Both the position numbers and the translations under genes were made by a program. Under the pieces are notes generated by a model, which saw nothing but the letters and a program-made list of their open reading frames with translations, was not told where the DNA came from and ran no database searches. Positions 1 to 7,851 of a stretch of 28,349 nt of DNA are shown piece after piece. Positions within the stretch are counted from its first letter, which is position 1. Each line of letters starts with the position of its first letter. Source of the DNA: Oscillospiraceae bacterium (lineage in GTDB: Bacteria; Bacillota; Clostridia; Oscillospirales; Oscillospiraceae); NCBI GenBank assembly GCA_016292445.1, contig JAEDIN010000012.1, positions 1-28,349 on the forward strand. Direction: 5' to 3'.

Positions 1-389
1 CCCTCGTAGACAAGAGTGTTTATCTCATCGGCAGCCGTCGCAAGATTGCGCAAAAGTGCTCTGTCGCTGACGATAGCGGCATATTCAAGCACATTTGCCG
101 CCGTGGGGGTAATGCGCATGAGCTCGGCTATATATGCCGTGCTCGTTTCGCGGAACACTCCACGGGTCTTCATCTGGTCAAGCACTGTGATTGGGTCTAT
201 CGTTTGACCGTAGGAGAACATGGAATATATCGTTTCGAATATATCCTTGTTTTGCTGAATATAAAATTCTCCGCCCTTGAGGCGTTCGATGACATCGGGT
301 ATGCACCTTGTGTCGATGAGCATTGAGCCGATAACGGCCTGCTCTGCACTCGCCGAATGAGGTGCCTGTCTGCCCAACAGTTCTTCCAT
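1..389 (-). CDS. dnaB: Replicative DNA helicase DnaB, N-terminal part (runs off window)
   Basis: This is the first 129 codons of the hexameric helicase that unwinds DNA ahead of the replication fork. The visible protein begins MEELLGRQAPHSASAEQAV and continues with IGSMLIDTRCIPDVIERLKG. This matches the DnaB N-terminal helical domain, whose hallmark is a PHS..AEQAVLGSMLID-like opening. The RecA-like ATPase domain would lie beyond base 1 and is not seen. The ATG at 389-387 is preceded on the minus strand by an AAAGGAG ribosome site at a good distance. It lies 26 bases downstream of rplI in the classic Firmicutes order gdpP-rplI-dnaB, so it is probably co-transcribed from the gdpP promoter. The identification is secure for the portion visible. 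Confidence 0.93.
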   Translation of the reverse strand, partial: MEELLGRQAPHSASAEQAVIGSMLIDTRCIPDVIERLKGGEFYIQQNKDIFETIYSMFSYGQTIDPITVLDQMKTRGVFRETSTAYIAELMRITPTAANVLEYAAIVSDRALLRNLATAADEINTLVYE

Positions 390-415
390 GTTCCCGCTCC
401 TTTGTTAGCTAAAAA

Positions 416-862
416 TCAAGCCTCTATTACGAGCACGCTTATCGTGCCGCTGACCTCATAGCCGAGCTTTGCCTTTACCTGATAAGCGCCGAAGGTTTTG
501 ATAGGCTCGGTCTGGACTATCTTGTTCTTCTCTATCTCGATGCCGTGCTGCTCCTTGAGTGCAGTGCTTATCTCCTGCGAGGTGACTGCGCCGAAGAGCT
601 TGCCTGCGCCGCCTGCCTTTGCGCGGATGGTGACGGTTATCTCGCTGAGCTTTGCGGCATTTGCCTCTGCCTCAGCCTTTTCCCTTGCCATCTGAGCCGC
701 CTTCGCCTTTTCCTTTAGCTTGAGTGCGTTTATATTGTCCGCAGTTGCCTCGCTCGCAAGCTTGCGGGGCAAAAGATAATTGCGTGCATAGCCGTCGGAA
801 ACCTCCTTGAGCTCGCCCTTCTTTGCCTTGCCTTTAACATCAACATTGAAAATGACTTTCAT
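416..862 (-). CDS. rplI: 50S ribosomal protein bL9
   Basis: This 148-residue protein is ribosomal protein bL9, which binds 23S rRNA at the base of the L1 stalk and helps maintain reading frame. The N-terminal RNA-binding domain is typical: it starts MKVIFNVDVKGKAKKGE and contains the signature V.DGYARNYLLP..LA at about residues 22-37. A long Lys/Ala/Glu-rich connecting helix (about 45-75) leads to a C-terminal domain ending in VSGTISVLVIEA. The length equals the family norm. The start has an AAGGA ribosome site. It sits 24 bases after gdpP and 26 bases before dnaB. Nothing looks damaged. Confidence 0.97.
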   Translation of the reverse strand: MKVIFNVDVKGKAKKGELKEVSDGYARNYLLPRKLASEATADNINALKLKEKAKAAQMAREKAEAEANAAKLSEITVTIRAKAGGAGKLFGAVTSQEISTALKEQHGIEIEKNKIVQTEPIKTFGAYQVKAKLGYEVSGTISVLVIEA

Positions 863-886
863 TTTTTTATCCTTTCCCGTGATATA

Positions 887-2881
887 TCACGAATCCATAT
901 ACTCGTCAATTGCCGCAAACAGCTTCTCCGCAGCGGCCTGCAGGCTTATATCGTCAAGCTGCGCCGCAGCCGCCGATCTGTTGCCTCCGCCGCCGAGCTT
1001 TTCCATGATAAGCTGCACATTCACATTGCCTATCGACCTTGCCGAAACGAATACTCCGCCCTCCTCGGTCGGGTACATGACCATGGATGCGTCAACACCT
1101 GCCACATTCAAAAGCTCATCGGCTGCCTGTGCGGCGACAACTCTGTTATGCGGTCTGTCGGGTATTGCCACAGCCACGGAGCGATAGAGCCTTGCGCACT
1201 GAAGTATCTTATATTTTTCGACCGTCTGCTCCAAGCCGCTTTGCATAAGTCTCTTGACATCGACCGTATCGGCACCCGCTCTGCGCAGAAATGCCGCGGC
1301 GTCAAAGGTGCGGTAGTTTGTGCGCAGAGTAAAGCTCTTGGTATCGAGCACTATGCCGGACAGTATTGCCTCCGACTCGCAGGGCAAAAGCTTCGGTTCG
1401 TCGAGTGCAACCTCGAGTATCTCCGCCATCAGCTCGCAGGTCGATGAGGATGCGGGCTCGATGTAGCTCAGATCCGCTTTGTCGATATAAGTTGCCGCTC
1501 TGCGATGGTGGTCTATGACCGCCACCTTGTTGCACGACTGCAAAAGCCGCAGATCCTCGACCTGCTCGGGTCGGTTGGTATCGACGACGACCAGCAGGGT
1601 TTTGCTGTCGGCGGCGAGCATTGCCTCCTGTGCGCTTATGAAGATATCCTTGTATTCCGGAGTCTTTTTAAGCATCTCGACAAGCGACTTTGCCATTGTC
1701 TTTTCCGTATCGGCAACAATGTGCACCCTCACGCCGTTTTTGCGTGCAATGAGGCACACGGCAACGGCTGCTCCGATGCTGTCCATATCGCTGTAACGGT
1801 GACCCATGACGAGCACCTGCGAAGCGTCCTGAACGAGCGAATCAAGTGCGTTTGCCATTACGCGGGATTTGACCTTTGTTCTGGTATCGCTCTCGCTGAC
1901 CTTGCCGCCGAAGAAATCAAAGTTAAAGCGGTTTTTGATGACCGCCTGATCGCCGCCGCGGCTAAGTGCCATATCCGACGCCAGCATCGCAAACTGGAGT
2001 GCCTCGCTGAGATTTGCAGCGTCTCTGCCTATGCCTATGCTCAGCGTTGCATGAATGCCGACGGAGTTTGCTATCTGATGAACCTCGTTGAGAAGCTGGA
2101 ACTTGTCCTCGATTATGCCCTTCATGTACCGCTCCTCAAAGACCATTAGATAGCGGTCACGGTCAAAGCGGATGAGGATGCAGTCCTTATTTTCGCCCCA
2201 TGAGGCAAGCTTATCGCCTATCGCGTCGCGCAGATCGTTTCTTGCGCGCTCCGGCTGGTTTTTCATCAGCTCATCGTAGTTATCTATAGTGATGACCGCC
2301 GCAATGGGACGGGATATCTCATACTCATTGCGGATATCATCGTAGTCGGTGACGTCTATCCAATAGGCGATGCCCATAAAATTCCCGTCACCGTCATCGC
2401 GCGCAGAACGCACGATATTGCCGCATATCTGATATTTTCTGCCGCCTACCTCAAGGAGGCTTGGGCACTGGGTCTTGCCCTCCATGAGCCACTTTCCGGA
2501 AAATTCCGGCACGAGCTCCGCCACGCTCCGGTCTGTGCGCATACCGTTCAGACCGCATATGGCGAAAAATTTCTCGTTGCCCCAGACTATGCGTGAGTCG
2601 TTGAGTCTGAAAACGACGATGGGCAGGGGGAAATTCATCAGCGTATTGTTCTTTGCGGTCTCCGCGTCATAGGTCACGGACTCGATATATGCCTTGAGCG
2701 CCTTGCGCTTGCGGCTGCGGTTTATAAACGAATAGATTATCAGCGCAAGGATAGCGACACCCTCGGCAGCCGCAAGATAGTAGTATTTGAGTATCAGCGT
2801 TGCAACAGCGAATACAATAAGGAAGAACAGAAAAGGCATTGTATTCGGTTCAAATACGCTTTGGGATTTATTTTTCTTCAT
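887..2881 (-). CDS. gdpP: Cyclic-di-AMP phosphodiesterase GdpP/YybT (DHH-DHHA1)
   Basis: GdpP is a membrane-anchored enzyme that hydrolyses c-di-AMP to pApA and so sets the level of this messenger, which controls turgor, potassium uptake and wall stress. I count 664 residues from the ATG at 2881, which has a GGAG site six bases upstream. The ATG 18 bases earlier lacks one. Two membrane helices lie at about residues 13-55. A PAS-like domain follows (about 75-185), then a degenerate GGDEF domain (about 190-315) in which the GGDEF core is replaced by a RFDRDRY segment. The DHH catalytic domain carries GHRYSDMDS (H361, D365, D367), VVDTNR (D434) and DHH at 457-459. A DHHA1 domain with GGGGN.SAAAAQL ends the protein. 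The metal ligands are all present, so it should be active. It heads the gdpP-rplI-dnaB operon. Confidence 0.95.
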   Translation of the reverse strand: MKKNKSQSVFEPNTMPFLFFLIVFAVATLILKYYYLAAAEGVAILALIIYSFINRSRKRKALKAYIESVTYDAETAKNNTLMNFPLPIVVFRLNDSRIVWGNEKFFAICGLNGMRTDRSVAELVPEFSGKWLMEGKTQCPSLLEVGGRKYQICGNIVRSARDDGDGNFMGIAYWIDVTDYDDIRNEYEISRPIAAVITIDNYDELMKNQPERARNDLRDAIGDKLASWGENKDCILIRFDRDRYLMVFEERYMKGIIEDKFQLLNEVHQIANSVGIHATLSIGIGRDAANLSEALQFAMLASDMALSRGGDQAVIKNRFNFDFFGGKVSESDTRTKVKSRVMANALDSLVQDASQVLVMGHRYSDMDSIGAAVAVCLIARKNGVRVHIVADTEKTMAKSLVEMLKKTPEYKDIFISAQEAMLAADSKTLLVVVDTNRPEQVEDLRLLQSCNKVAVIDHHRRAATYIDKADLSYIEPASSSTCELMAEILEVALDEPKLLPCESEAILSGIVLDTKSFTLRTNYRTFDAAAFLRRAGADTVDVKRLMQSGLEQTVEKYKILQCARLYRSVAVAIPDRPHNRVVAAQAADELLNVAGVDASMVMYPTEEGGVFVSARSIGNVNVQLIMEKLGGGGNRSAAAAQLDDISLQAAAEKLFAAIDEYMDS

Positions 2882-2915
2882 TTTTTTCTCCGCAGGCATA
2901 ATTTTCGCATAATAA

Positions 2916-2935
2916 TTGATATTAGATTATATCAA
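2916..2935. repeat. Inverted repeat over the gdpP -10 box (possible operator)
   Basis: TTGATAT and ATATCAA form a 7+7 inverted repeat with a six-base spacer. The repeat covers the gdpP -10 box and the likely transcription start. The local DNA is very A+T rich, so a chance origin is possible. Confidence 0.35.
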
Positions 2936-2954
2936 AGTATCGTCATGATTACAA
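2926..2954 (-). promoter_or_regulatory. Sigma-A promoter of the gdpP-rplI-dnaB operon
   Basis: On the minus strand a -35 box TTGTAA (2954-2949) and a perfect -10 box TATAAT (2931-2926) are separated by 17 bases. Transcription would start near 2919, giving a leader of about 38 bases before the gdpP ATG. Confidence 0.75.
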
Positions 2955-3008
2955 CAGCAAAAGACTAATAAATTTCGCATCTCGGCGCAAAATAATTACG
3001 GGAGCGTG

Positions 3009-4055
3009 ATGGATTTGAAAGCAATTATAATGGCAGGCGGTGAGGGCAAGCGTTTAAAGCCCGTGAGTTCGGATACGCCCAAGCCGCTTGTTCCGCTGTG
3101 CGGCAGGCCGGTCATGGAACATATCGTGCTGCTTTTAAAAAAGCACGGCATAACGGACATTTGCGCAAGCTTAAAATACAGACCCGAGGAGATAGAAGGC
3201 TACTTCGGCAGCGGCGAAAGGCTGGGTGTCAATATGCAGTACAGAACCGAAAACGAGGCTCTCGGCACAGCCGGCGGTGTTAAAAACTGCGCCGATTTCT
3301 ACGGAAACGAGGATTTTCTCGTTATAAGCGGGGACGCTGCCTGCGATTTTGATCTAACCGAGCTTATGAAGGCTCACGCGCAGCACCTCCCTGCCGTGAC
3401 CATTGCCCTGTACCCCCATTCCGAGCCCCTGCGCTACGGGCTTGCGCTGTGCGATAAAGAAGGCTGTGTGCGGTCGTTCATCGAAAAGCCCGATTGGGAG
3501 CGCGTTGTCACAAATCTTGTGAACACGGGTGTATACATCGTGTCGCCGCGTGCCATGGAGCTTGTTCCGGAAAGCACGGTTTTTGATTTTGCAAAGGATC
3601 TGTTCCCCGAGCTTCTGCGGCGTGATGAAAAGCTGCTGGGCTGTCCGCTTGACGGCTACTGGTGCGATATCGGCACACCGAAAAGCTATTATCAGTGCTG
3701 CGTTGACGCTCTTGACGGTAAGCTCGATATTGAGCTTGCAGGCGGCTTTGAAAAATCACCTGCCGAGGAGCATAAATGCAGTGAGGAAAAGCAGTTTATG
3801 TGCCGCAAGGAGGTCGCCTGCCATGACCGCGCAAGGCTCATGGATCGCATTTCGAGTGCGTTTATTGACATTGGAGCCGAGTTTGACGACGGCTTTTGCT
3901 TTAAGGGCAGCGACTATGAGCTGCGCATTGCGGCAATTCCGTATGCCGCCGCTTTGCGTATAAGCACCAACGCTTCGGATACCGAGCTTGCGAAGGAGCT
4001 TGCGTTTTCTGCCTCCGAGCTTATAAAAGAGATGGAAAACCGCCTTGATAAATAG
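3009..4055 (+). CDS. Sugar-phosphate nucleotidyltransferase with C-terminal phosphomannomutase domain IV-like tail
   Basis: Residues 1-240 form a complete NDP-sugar pyrophosphorylase domain, which makes NDP-sugars from NTP and a sugar 1-phosphate. Visible signatures are AGGEGKRLKP (9-18), TPKPLVPL (23-30), SGD (107-109), EKP (159-161), NTGVY (172-176) and DIGTP (220-224). This pattern is closest to mannose-1-phosphate guanylyltransferases; the actual sugar is not provable. Residues about 283-346 contain FDDGFCFKGSDYELRIA, then LRISTNASDTELAKELA. This resembles domain IV of phosphoglucomutase/phosphomannomutase, but the RPSGTEP phosphate-binding loop is not preserved. Known bacterial fusions carry a complete mutase after the transferase; here domains I-III are missing. 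I start at the ATG at 3009, which has GGGAG four bases away; a GTG sits directly before it. The gene is divergent from gdpP. Confidence 0.85.
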   Translation: MDLKAIIMAGGEGKRLKPVSSDTPKPLVPLCGRPVMEHIVLLLKKHGITDICASLKYRPEEIEGYFGSGERLGVNMQYRTENEALGTAGGVKNCADFYGNEDFLVISGDAACDFDLTELMKAHAQHLPAVTIALYPHSEPLRYGLALCDKEGCVRSFIEKPDWERVVTNLVNTGVYIVSPRAMELVPESTVFDFAKDLFPELLRRDEKLLGCPLDGYWCDIGTPKSYYQCCVDALDGKLDIELAGGFEKSPAEEHKCSEEKQFMCRKEVACHDRARLMDRISSAFIDIGAEFDDGFCFKGSDYELRIAAIPYAAALRISTNASDTELAKELAFSASELIKEMENRLDK

Positions 4056-4073
4056 GCGATTTGATTATATAAT
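4045..4073 (+). promoter_or_regulatory. Sigma-A promoter for the LUD-YugP-cupin operon
   Basis: TTGATA (4045-4050) and a perfect TATAAT (4068-4073) are separated by 17 bases. The -35 box lies inside the last codons of the upstream transferase gene. The expected start near 4080 gives a leader of about 24 bases containing the GGGAGG ribosome site of the LUD gene. Confidence 0.75.
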
Positions 4074-4079
4074 CAAATC
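4058..4079. promoter_or_regulatory. Perfect 22-base palindrome covering the -10 box (candidate operator)
   Basis: GATTTGATTAT (4058-4068) is followed directly by its exact reverse complement ATAATCAAATC (4069-4079). It encloses the whole -10 box and reaches the predicted transcription start, an ideal place for a repressor. It has no T-run after it, so it does not look like a terminator. Confidence 0.6.
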
Positions 4080-4103
4080 ATCTGTTTATCGGGAGGTATA
4101 CAT

Positions 4104-4700
4104 ATGGATATTGAAAAAACCGTTAAGAATTTGAAAAGGCGCGGCTTTGAGGTCAGCCGCTTTGAAACCAAGGAGGAGGCCTCCGAATATCTCATGAGCC
4201 AGATACACGACACCACCGTCGGCATCGGCGGCTGCATGACCGCAAAGCAGATGGGTCTGTATGAAAAGCTCCTGAGCTGCGGAAACGAGGTCTACTGGCA
4301 TTGGGTAGAGCCGGGTACGGAAACCTTGATCAAGGAGAACGCCGCCAAGGTTTTCATTTCAAGCGCAAACGCCATTGCCGAGACCGGTGAAATTCTGAAC
4401 ATCGACGGCAAGGGCAATCGCCTTGCAGGTCTTGCCTTCGGGCAAAAGCGCGTCTACATCGTTGCCGGCGTTAACAAGCTCTGCGACGATTTTGACTCCG
4501 CGCTGCATCGGGCACGCAATGTCGCCGCAACGCAGAATGTACAGCGTTTCGATGTAAGAACTCCCTGTAAAATGGACGGAAAGTGCCACGACTGCAGCTC
4601 TCCCGAGCGCATATGCAACGCACTGCTCGTGCTCTGGGGTCCGATGATGGAGATGGAGAGGGTCGAAGTAGTGCTTATTAACGAAGAATTGGGGATGTAA
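4104..4700 (+). CDS. LUD domain protein (lactate-utilisation/LutC-like family)
   Basis: This 198-residue protein matches the short, stand-alone LUD-domain family found widely in Firmicutes (formerly DUF162). The recognisable stretches are an N-terminal helical part with LKRRGFEVSRFETKEEASEY, then TVGIGGCMTAKQMGLYEKL (about 38-56), VFISSANAIAETGEILNIDG (about 83-102) and VYIVAGVNKL (about 113-122). A Cys-rich segment CKMDGKCHDCSSPERIC lies at about 152-168. LutB/LutC proteins take part in lactate oxidation, but no lutA/lutB partner is adjacent, and the role of stand-alone members is unknown. GGGAGG lies eight bases before the ATG. Two bases separate it from the next gene, so it leads a three-gene operon. 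Confidence 0.85.
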   Translation: MDIEKTVKNLKRRGFEVSRFETKEEASEYLMSQIHDTTVGIGGCMTAKQMGLYEKLLSCGNEVYWHWVEPGTETLIKENAAKVFISSANAIAETGEILNIDGKGNRLAGLAFGQKRVYIVAGVNKLCDDFDSALHRARNVAATQNVQRFDVRTPCKMDGKCHDCSSPERICNALLVLWGPMMEMERVEVVLINEELGM

Positions 4701-4702
4701 AA

Positions 4703-5404
4703 ATGTATCTTGACTGGACATATATCGTTCTTGTCATGCCTGCGGTTTTGTTCGCTATGTGGGCAAGTGCAAAGGTCAACAGCACCTTTGCAAAGTACAA
4801 GAACAGCTACAACTCCCGCCACATCACCGGTGCGCAGGCCGCACGCTGGGTGCTCGACCGCAACGGGCTGAACAATGTCCGCATCGAGCATATTTCGGGT
4901 TCTCTGACAGATCATTACGATCCGAGTACCAATGTTGTTCGGCTCTCCGATGATGTTTACGGCAGTACCTCGACCGTTGCCGTCGGCATAGCCTGTCACG
5001 AGGTGGGCCACGCAATACAGCACGCGACCAATTATGCACCCGTGAAGATCCGTACCGCAATCGTGCCTATTACGAACTTCGGCGCAAAGATCTCAGTGCC
5101 GCTTATAATTATCGGTCTGCTGCTTGCCTCCTTCGGCGATGTGTTCATCATTTTGGCCTATGCCGGTGTCGCCTGCTTTGCGCTGAGCACTGTGTTCCAG
5201 CTTGTGACCCTGCCTACGGAGTTTAACGCAAGCCGCAGGGCATTAAACACCATTGAGGAGACCAATCTCTTGCAGGGTGATGAATACAATCAGGCTAAAA
5301 AGGTGCTCACCGCCGCGGCAATGACCTATGTCGCCGCTCTTGCGGTTTCACTCACGCAGCTTTTGAGATTCTTAATTATCGTCGGAGGCAATCGCCGTAA
5401 CTGA
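4703..5404 (+). CDS. YugP-family membrane zinc metallopeptidase
   Basis: The 233-residue protein belongs to the YugP/Zn_peptidase_2 family of membrane-bound neutral zinc peptidases. The metal site is explicit: HEVGH at 99-103, with the likely third ligand E173 in PTEFNASRRAL. Hydrophobic segments at about 5-20, 120-145, 146-170 and 207-227 make it an integral membrane protein with the HExxH site between the first and second. The length is normal for the family. Its substrate is unknown; a role in membrane protein turnover or stress is only an inference. It starts two bases after the LUD stop and is followed 11 bases later by the cupin gene, so translation is probably coupled. Confidence 0.92.
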   Translation: MYLDWTYIVLVMPAVLFAMWASAKVNSTFAKYKNSYNSRHITGAQAARWVLDRNGLNNVRIEHISGSLTDHYDPSTNVVRLSDDVYGSTSTVAVGIACHEVGHAIQHATNYAPVKIRTAIVPITNFGAKISVPLIIIGLLLASFGDVFIILAYAGVACFALSTVFQLVTLPTEFNASRRALNTIEETNLLQGDEYNQAKKVLTAAAMTYVAALAVSLTQLLRFLIIVGGNRRN

Positions 5405-5415
5405 AAGGAAAAATC

Positions 5416-5766
5416 ATGATTACAAGAAAAGACGAGCATAAAATCGACACCGCACATAATCTTTTCGGCGGCAATGGTGAGATAAGCTTCACACGCATAA
5501 TTCAAATGCCCGAGGAGCTTTATAACAAGGGCCGTGTGTTTTCTATCACCACCCTGCCCAAGGGCAGCGAGCTGGGCTGGCATATCCACAAGGGCGACGG
5601 CGAATACTATCACATTCTGTCCGGCGAAGCCGAGTACAGCGACAACGGCAATACGGTCACTCTCCACGCCGGCGACACGGCATTTTGTCCCGACGGCGAG
5701 GGGCATTCAATAAAGAATAACTGCGATGAACCGGTCGTTTTTATTGCGCTTGTTATTTACAACTGA
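5416..5766 (+). CDS. Small single-domain cupin protein
   Basis: This 116-residue protein is a single conserved beta-barrel of the cupin_2 type. The metal-binding pattern is visible as GWHIHKGDGEYYHILSG (H56, H58, E63), followed by the second cupin motif with H97 in CPDGEGHSI, so a bound divalent metal is likely. Such proteins range from isomerases to sugar or small-molecule sensors, and nothing here fixes the substrate. It is the last gene of the LUD-YugP-cupin operon, preceded by an AAAGGAAA ribosome site and followed by a strong terminator. Confidence 0.88.
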   Translation: MITRKDEHKIDTAHNLFGGNGEISFTRIIQMPEELYNKGRVFSITTLPKGSELGWHIHKGDGEYYHILSGEAEYSDNGNTVTLHAGDTAFCPDGEGHSIKNNCDEPVVFIALVIYN

Positions 5767-5779
5767 AGCTATTAACCGT

Positions 5780-5815
5780 AAAAAATTCGCATTGCTTCTG
5801 CAATGCGAATTTTTT
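5780..5815. terminator. Bidirectional intrinsic terminator between the cupin gene and the V-ATPase operon
   Basis: A perfect 16-bp stem (5780-5795 with 5800-5815) and a TTCT loop start with an A-run and end with a T-run, so it works on both strands. It separates the convergent cupin and ntpD transcripts; the ntpD stop codon begins two bases later. Confidence 0.93.
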
Positions 5816-5816
5816 A

Positions 5817-6470
5817 TTACGATGAATATTTATGTGCGTTTTCAAGGACCATTTCCTTGACCTTGAGCAGCCTTACCTTAGTGGCGTTTTCATTCTCCTC
5901 AAGCTTCATCGTGATATATCTTATATTCTCCTCAAGCTCGGGGATCATGACATATTCAAGGGCGTTTACTCTGCGGCGGGTCTTTTCGATCTCCTCGGCA
6001 AGCAGCTGCATGGTCTTTTCGACCTGTGCAAGCTGAAGCATATCCTCAAAAACCTTTGCCATCTGCTCGAGTGCGTCGTCAAGTTCACCGGAGGTCTGCG
6101 CAAAGCCGTAGGGGTATATCTCCGACGGGTCGTTATTCTTTGTGCGGAAAGAATACTCCGGCACATTGACGCTCATTATGTTTTTGAACTCAACGCCCAG
6201 CTCGACGCTCTGGCGGGGATACAGAAGTGCCTGCTCCAAAACCTCGGGCGACATGATTGCGCTTGCTACCTGCAAGGAGGCAAATGACGCAGTCAGACCC
6301 TGCTCAACGCGCTCGCGAAGCTCCTTGTTAAGACGCACGATATCCATAAACCGGCGCATAAGCTCATCACGCTTATCCTTCATCAGCTTATGACCGCGGC
6401 GCGCGGTCTTGAGTCTGCCCTTGAGCTGCTTGAGCATCATTCTCGTGGGGGTTATCATGGTGCTTGCCAT
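5817..6470 (-). CDS. ntpD: V-type ATP synthase subunit D (central rotor shaft)
   Basis: Subunit D is the coiled-coil axle that turns inside the A3B3 head of the V/A-type ATPase. The 217 residues show the family N-terminus ITPTRMMLKQLKGRLKTARRGHKLMKDKRDELMRRF split over residues 7-42. The middle segment is variable. The C-terminal coiled coil RRRVNALEYVMIPELEENI (about 164-182) is typical. Nearly the whole protein is predicted helix, as expected. It is the last gene of the nine-gene operon, 13 bases after subunit B, and ends at the bidirectional terminator. The symbol follows Enterococcus hirae usage. Confidence 0.96.
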   Translation of the reverse strand: MASTMITPTRMMLKQLKGRLKTARRGHKLMKDKRDELMRRFMDIVRLNKELRERVEQGLTASFASLQVASAIMSPEVLEQALLYPRQSVELGVEFKNIMSVNVPEYSFRTKNNDPSEIYPYGFAQTSGELDDALEQMAKVFEDMLQLAQVEKTMQLLAEEIEKTRRRVNALEYVMIPELEENIRYITMKLEENENATKVRLLKVKEMVLENAHKYSS

Positions 6471-6483
6471 TTAAGCCGCCCCC

Positions 6484-7851
6484 TCACTTCATGTATTTCT
6501 CGATAAACTCGGGCTTAATACGCTTGAGCTCTGCTCTGGGCAGGATGCTCAGCAGCTTCCAGCCGAGGTCGAGAGTTTCTTCGATGCTGCGGTTTGTTGT
6601 GTTGCCCTGATTGACATACTCTTTTTCAAATTCCTCGGCAAACTTTGCAAACAGCTTATCATCATCGCTCAATGCTGCCTCGCCGAGTATGGTCATGAGC
6701 TCCTTGGCGTCCTTGCCGCGCGAATATGCGGCAAAGAGCTGATTCATCGTGCCTGCATGGTCCTCACGGGTCTTGCCGACGCCGATACCCTTATCCTTGA
6801 GTCGGCTGAGCGACGGCAGAACATCGATGGGCGGCACTATGCCCTTGCGGTGCAGGTCACGGGAGAGTATTATCTGACCCTCGGTGATGTAGCCGGTGAG
6901 GTCGGGGATGGGATGGGTCTTGTCGTCCTCGGGCATGGTCAGAATGGGGATCATGGTGATGGAACCCTTGTGACCGATGCGGCGACCTGCACGCTCGTAC
7001 ATGGTTGCAAGGTCGGTATACAGATATCCGGGATATCCGCGGCGGCCGGGGACCTCCTTCTTTGCTGCGGATACCTCGCGCAGTGCCTCGGCGTAATTGG
7101 TGATGTCGGTGATGATGACAAGCACCTGCATATCCTTCTCAAACGCAAGGTATTCTGCGGCGGTCAGCGCCATACGCGGAGTTGCGATACGCTCGACGGC
7201 GGGGTCGTTTGCGAGGTTTGAGAATACGACGGTACGGTCGATTGCGCCGGTGCGCTTAAAGTCGTTTATGAAGTACTCGGATTCCTCGAAGGTGATGCCG
7301 ACTGCGGCAAACACGACTGCGAAGTTTTCGCCGTCGCCGAGAACCTTTGCCTGACGGGCTATTTGAGCCGCCAGTGCCGCATGAGGAAGACCGGAAGCCG
7401 AGAATATGGGGAGCTTCTGACCTCTTACGAGGGTGTTCAGACCGTCGATCGTGGAAACGCCGGTCTGAATGAACTCTGCCGGGTATGCGCGGGCAGCGGG
7501 GTTCATCGCCAGACCGTTGATGTCACGGTAGGCATCGGCAATAATATCCGGGCCGCCGTCGATGGGTCTGCCCATGCCGTTAAAGACACGGCCGAGCATA
7601 TCCTCGGAAACGCTCAGCTCCAGAGGATGGCCGAGGAAGCGCACCTTGGTCTGGGCAAGGTTTATACCCTGCGCCGATTCAAAAAGCTGAACGACAGCAC
7701 GGTCGCCGTCTACCTCAAGCACCTTGCAGCGGCGAACCTCGCCGTTGGGAAGCTCGATCTCCGCCAGCTCGTCATAGGTGACGCCCTCAACACGGTCAAC
7801 GACCATCAGAGGGCTGGCTATTTCTCTTATAGTCTTATACTCTTTTATCAT
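6484..7851 (-). CDS. ntpB: V-type ATP synthase subunit B (non-catalytic head subunit)
   Basis: This 455-residue protein is the regulatory B subunit that alternates with A in the A3B3 ring. It opens MIKEYKTIREIASPLMVVDRVEGV, given here in two parts, residues 1-15 and 16-24. The P-loop position holds FSASGLPHAALAAQIARQA (about 149-167) instead of a functional Walker A, as in all B subunits. RRGYPGYLYTDLATMYERAGR (residues 275-295, of which the first twenty are most conserved) is the hallmark. The C-terminal part ends IKPEFIEKYMK. The ATG overlaps the subunit A stop as ATGA, so the two are translationally coupled at the expected 1:1 ratio. Confidence 0.97.
   Translation of the reverse strand: MIKEYKTIREIASPLMVVDRVEGVTYDELAEIELPNGEVRRCKVLEVDGDRAVVQLFESAQGINLAQTKVRFLGHPLELSVSEDMLGRVFNGMGRPIDGGPDIIADAYRDINGLAMNPAARAYPAEFIQTGVSTIDGLNTLVRGQKLPIFSASGLPHAALAAQIARQAKVLGDGENFAVVFAAVGITFEESEYFINDFKRTGAIDRTVVFSNLANDPAVERIATPRMALTAAEYLAFEKDMQVLVIITDITNYAEALREVSAAKKEVPGRRGYPGYLYTDLATMYERAGRRIGHKGSITMIPILTMPEDDKTHPIPDLTGYITEGQIILSRDLHRKGIVPPIDVLPSLSRLKDKGIGVGKTREDHAGTMNQLFAAYSRGKDAKELMTILGEAALSDDDKLFAKFAEEFEKEYVNQGNTTNRSIEETLDLGWKLLSILPRAELKRIKPEFIEKYMK

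Noticed and set aside
4058..4079. Palindrome read as a terminator of the transferase gene
   Set aside because: No T-run follows it and a near-consensus promoter runs through it, so an operator role fits better.
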